From Bacillota bacterium (lineage in GTDB: Bacteria > Bacillota > Clostridia > Acetivibrionales > JAFADI01), in assembly GCA_023424965.1 (NCBI GenBank), contig JAFADI010000008.1, positions 1-13,848 of the forward strand: DNA of 13,848 nucleotides. Reading direction: 5' to 3'. Positions 12,507 through 13,848 of this stretch are shown piece by piece. The notes under the pieces were generated by a model that ran no database searches, was not told the DNA's origin, and worked only from the letters and a program-made list of their open reading frames with translations. A program made the translations under genes and the position numbers. Position 1 is the first letter of the stretch. Every line of letters begins with the position of its first letter.

Positions 12507-13619
12507 TTAATTTTCCACAAGTACCGGGTGAACGCTCTTGAGCAGTTCGGGAATGTTGAGCGCCTGCGGACAATGCTCCGTACAAATTCCACAGGACACG
12601 CACCGGTCCGCACCGGAGCCGGCGGGCACAACCGAGCTCTGGTATACAATCCTGTCGATGGTATGAGGCTTTACGAGCTGGTAGCTGTTATAAAGCTTGA
12701 ACACTTCCGGGATGCTCACGCCGCGGGGACATGGCGTACAATAACCGCACCCGGTACAGCCGATGCTGTTTTGGGATTCATAGATTCCCTGGATCTTCCG
12801 GATCAGCTCCTGGTCCTCTTCCGACATCCCATTGGGGGCGGAATGTTCAAAGATTCTCAAATTATCCTTTAATTGTTCCAGGGTACTGGTTCCGCTCAGA
12901 ATAACGGATACCTCCGGCATGTTGTAAAGCCACCGGAAACACCATTCCACCAGGGAGCGCTTTTCCGGATACACCCTTACCAGTTCCTTCACCGGGTCCG
13001 GAACATGATTGAAGAGATAGCCCCCTTTCAGCGGCTCCATGATCACCGCCGCCACACCTTTAGCAGCAGCATATTTCAGGCCTTCAGCACCCACCTGCTG
13101 TCTTTCATCCAGAATGTTCAGCTGGATTTGTGCCATTTCCCAGTCAAAAGCATCGATAATTTTCTTAAAGGCTTCCAGCGTGTTATGAATGGAAAAGGCT
13201 TTGTGCCGTATCTTCCCTTTTTCAACCATTTTGTCAAGGAAAGTGAGCCCGTCATATTTTTTCACCTTCTCCCAATGACCATAATTCATGTTGTGGAGAA
13301 GATAAACGTCAATATGATCCGTACCAAGGCGCCTCAGTTCCTCATCCAGATATTTTTCAAAGTCTGCATGCTTTGTGATATTCCAGATTGGACTTTTTGT
13401 TGCCAGAAACGTTTTATTCCTGTATCCGTCTTTTAACGCCCTTCCGGTGATGACCTCACTGCCTCCGTAGATATAGGCGGTGTCAAGATAGTTGACGCCG
13501 TTGTCTATCGCATAGCGAACCATCTGAATCGCTTCTTTTTCATCTTTGGGAAACCTCATGCAGCCCAATCCGAATCTTGATACCCTTAATCCCGTTTTCC
13601 CCAATTGAGTATATTCCAT
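12507..13619 (-). CDS. Aldo/keto reductase with two 4Fe-4S motifs
   Basis: A 370-residue oxidoreductase of the COG1453 type. An AKR TIM barrel (about 1-275) reduces carbonyls with NAD(P)H, and the C-terminus carries ferredoxin-like Cys motifs. The catalytic tetrad is present: Asp46, Tyr51 (NYLDTAYIYG), Lys75 (ATKS) and His109 (YLLHN). The Fe-S motifs are C288-x2-C291-x2-C294-x2-C297-P and C340-x2-C343-x2-C346-x3-C350-P, each suited to a 4Fe-4S cluster. ATG 13619 has GGAGAG 7 nt upstream and is preferred over TTG 13634. It is transcribed from a MerR-type promoter, which suggests induction by an electrophile or aldehyde. The substrate is unknown. Confidence 0.93.
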   Translation of the reverse strand: MEYTQLGKTGLRVSRFGLGCMRFPKDEKEAIQMVRYAIDNGVNYLDTAYIYGGSEVITGRALKDGYRNKTFLATKSPIWNITKHADFEKYLDEELRRLGTDHIDVYLLHNMNYGHWEKVKKYDGLTFLDKMVEKGKIRHKAFSIHNTLEAFKKIIDAFDWEMAQIQLNILDERQQVGAEGLKYAAAKGVAAVIMEPLKGGYLFNHVPDPVKELVRVYPEKRSLVEWCFRWLYNMPEVSVILSGTSTLEQLKDNLRIFEHSAPNGMSEEDQELIRKIQGIYESQNSIGCTGCGYCTPCPRGVSIPEVFKLYNSYQLVKPHTIDRIVYQSSVVPAGSGADRCVSCGICTEHCPQALNIPELLKSVHPVLVEN

Positions 13620-13670
13620 AAGCTTACTCTCCAATCACACGTTTTTAAGTCCTCTATTTGCCATATTCGA

Positions 13671-13701
13671 AGTATATCCCTTAAAGTACACTCTAAGTCA
13701 A
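13671..13701 (-). promoter_or_regulatory. MerR-type promoter of the AKR gene
   Basis: Minus-strand TTGACT (13701-13696) and TATACT (13676-13671) are separated by 19 nt, the overlong spacing that MerR-family activators correct by twisting DNA. The spacer holds the dyad CTTAGAG-TGTA-CTTTAAG (13697-13680), which matches the AdhR-type operator CTTAAAG-N4-CTTTAAG known from Bacillus at 13 of 14 positions. Confidence 0.8.
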
Positions 13702-13794
13702 GATGCACTCAATGAAAAATTAGTAAAATGAAAAGGTAACTTCTTGTTTGCAATAGTAAATTCACCATTCAAGATTTTAGTATTGCACAAATTC

Positions 13795-13803
13795 TGTTAC
13801 AAT
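13795..13803 (+). promoter_or_regulatory. Extended -10 box before the right-edge gene
   Basis: TGT-TACAAT forms an extended -10 on the plus strand; the -35 (TTTTAG, about 17 nt upstream) is poor. The start would be near 13810, leaving a 36-nt leader. Confidence 0.45.
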
Positions 13804-13821
13804 TTTCTTGGCAAGTGGATT

Positions 13822-13840
13822 CCTCCAAGTGGACTGGAGG
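13822..13840 (+). promoter_or_regulatory. Hairpin covering the Shine-Dalgarno
   Basis: CCTCCA, loop AGTGGAC, TGGAGG: a perfect 6-bp stem whose 3' arm contains the GGAGG ribosome site of the gene starting at 13846. AAGTGGA also occurs twice (13813-13819 and 13827-13833) as a direct repeat. If it folds in the mRNA it would block initiation. Confidence 0.5.
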
Positions 13841-13845
13841 TAATT

Positions 13846-13848
13846 ATG
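13846..13848 (+). CDS. Start of a plus-strand gene cut by the window end
   Basis: Only the ATG is inside the window. GGAGG at 13836-13840 and an extended -10 at 13795-13803 support a real start. Its divergence from the AKR gene, which has a MerR-type promoter, makes a MerR-family regulator a natural guess, but nothing of the protein can be seen. Confidence 0.5.

Noticed and set aside
1..13848. CRISPR array, tRNA or rRNA genes, insertion sequence
   Set aside because: No regularly spaced repeats, no cloverleaf or rRNA-like sequence, and no transposase gene were found; the solo recombinase is the only mobility-type gene.

Overview
The window looks like the chromosome of a spore-forming, low-to-moderate-GC anaerobic Firmicute, most likely a clostridium; the genus cannot be fixed from the sequence. 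Supporting signs are strong AGGAGG-type ribosome binding sites, sigma-A hexamers (TTGAAT-17-TATAAT), a Spo0E-like phosphatase, a RelQ-type small alarmone synthetase, a YuzB-like DUF1450 protein and a recR-ybaB pair. Most genes lie on the minus strand.

Layout. 1-307: 5' end of a cheA-type gene leaving the left edge, with its own promoter. 639-1199: a 186-residue tyrosine recombinase made of the catalytic domain only, transcribed away from cheA. 1519-2503: ybaB-recR, ending at a clear terminator. 2579-4833: three membrane-associated genes (small 3-TM protein, DUF2157 membrane protein, GDYXXLXY-family protein); the last two overlap. 4981-6268: a NdpA/YejK-type nucleoid-associated protein followed by a 70-residue acidic protein. 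6484-6879: a helical, internally repeated 131-residue protein. 7082-8102: DUF1450 protein and RelQ-like (p)ppGpp synthetase. 8323-8817: two small genes, a 49-residue membrane protein (+) and a Spo0E-like protein (-), around a large hairpin. 8992-10418: a secreted protein of unknown role, a WG-repeat lipoprotein, and a 31-residue cationic peptide ORF. 10494-12477: an MFS transporter divergent from a YeiL-type Crp/Fnr regulator. 12507-13619: an aldo/keto reductase with two C-terminal 4Fe-4S motifs, behind a MerR-type promoter. At the right edge another plus-strand gene begins (ATG at 13846), with its Shine-Dalgarno inside a hairpin.

How the genes work together. Most are independent housekeeping or stress units. 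Likely functional groupings are ybaB-recR (DNA repair), DUF2157-GDYXXLXY (a known co-occurring pair), MFS-yeiL (transporter and probable regulator), and the AKR with a MerR-family activator that may be encoded by the gene at the right edge.

No large undescribed multi-gene system is evident. The most interesting unexplained signals are non-coding or very small: a 97-nt three-part hairpin overlapping the end of the spo0E-like gene, a near-perfect 36-bp dyad carrying two outward-facing -10 boxes beside a 17-bp stem-loop, a 31-residue cationic peptide ORF, and tandem repeats upstream of the solo recombinase.
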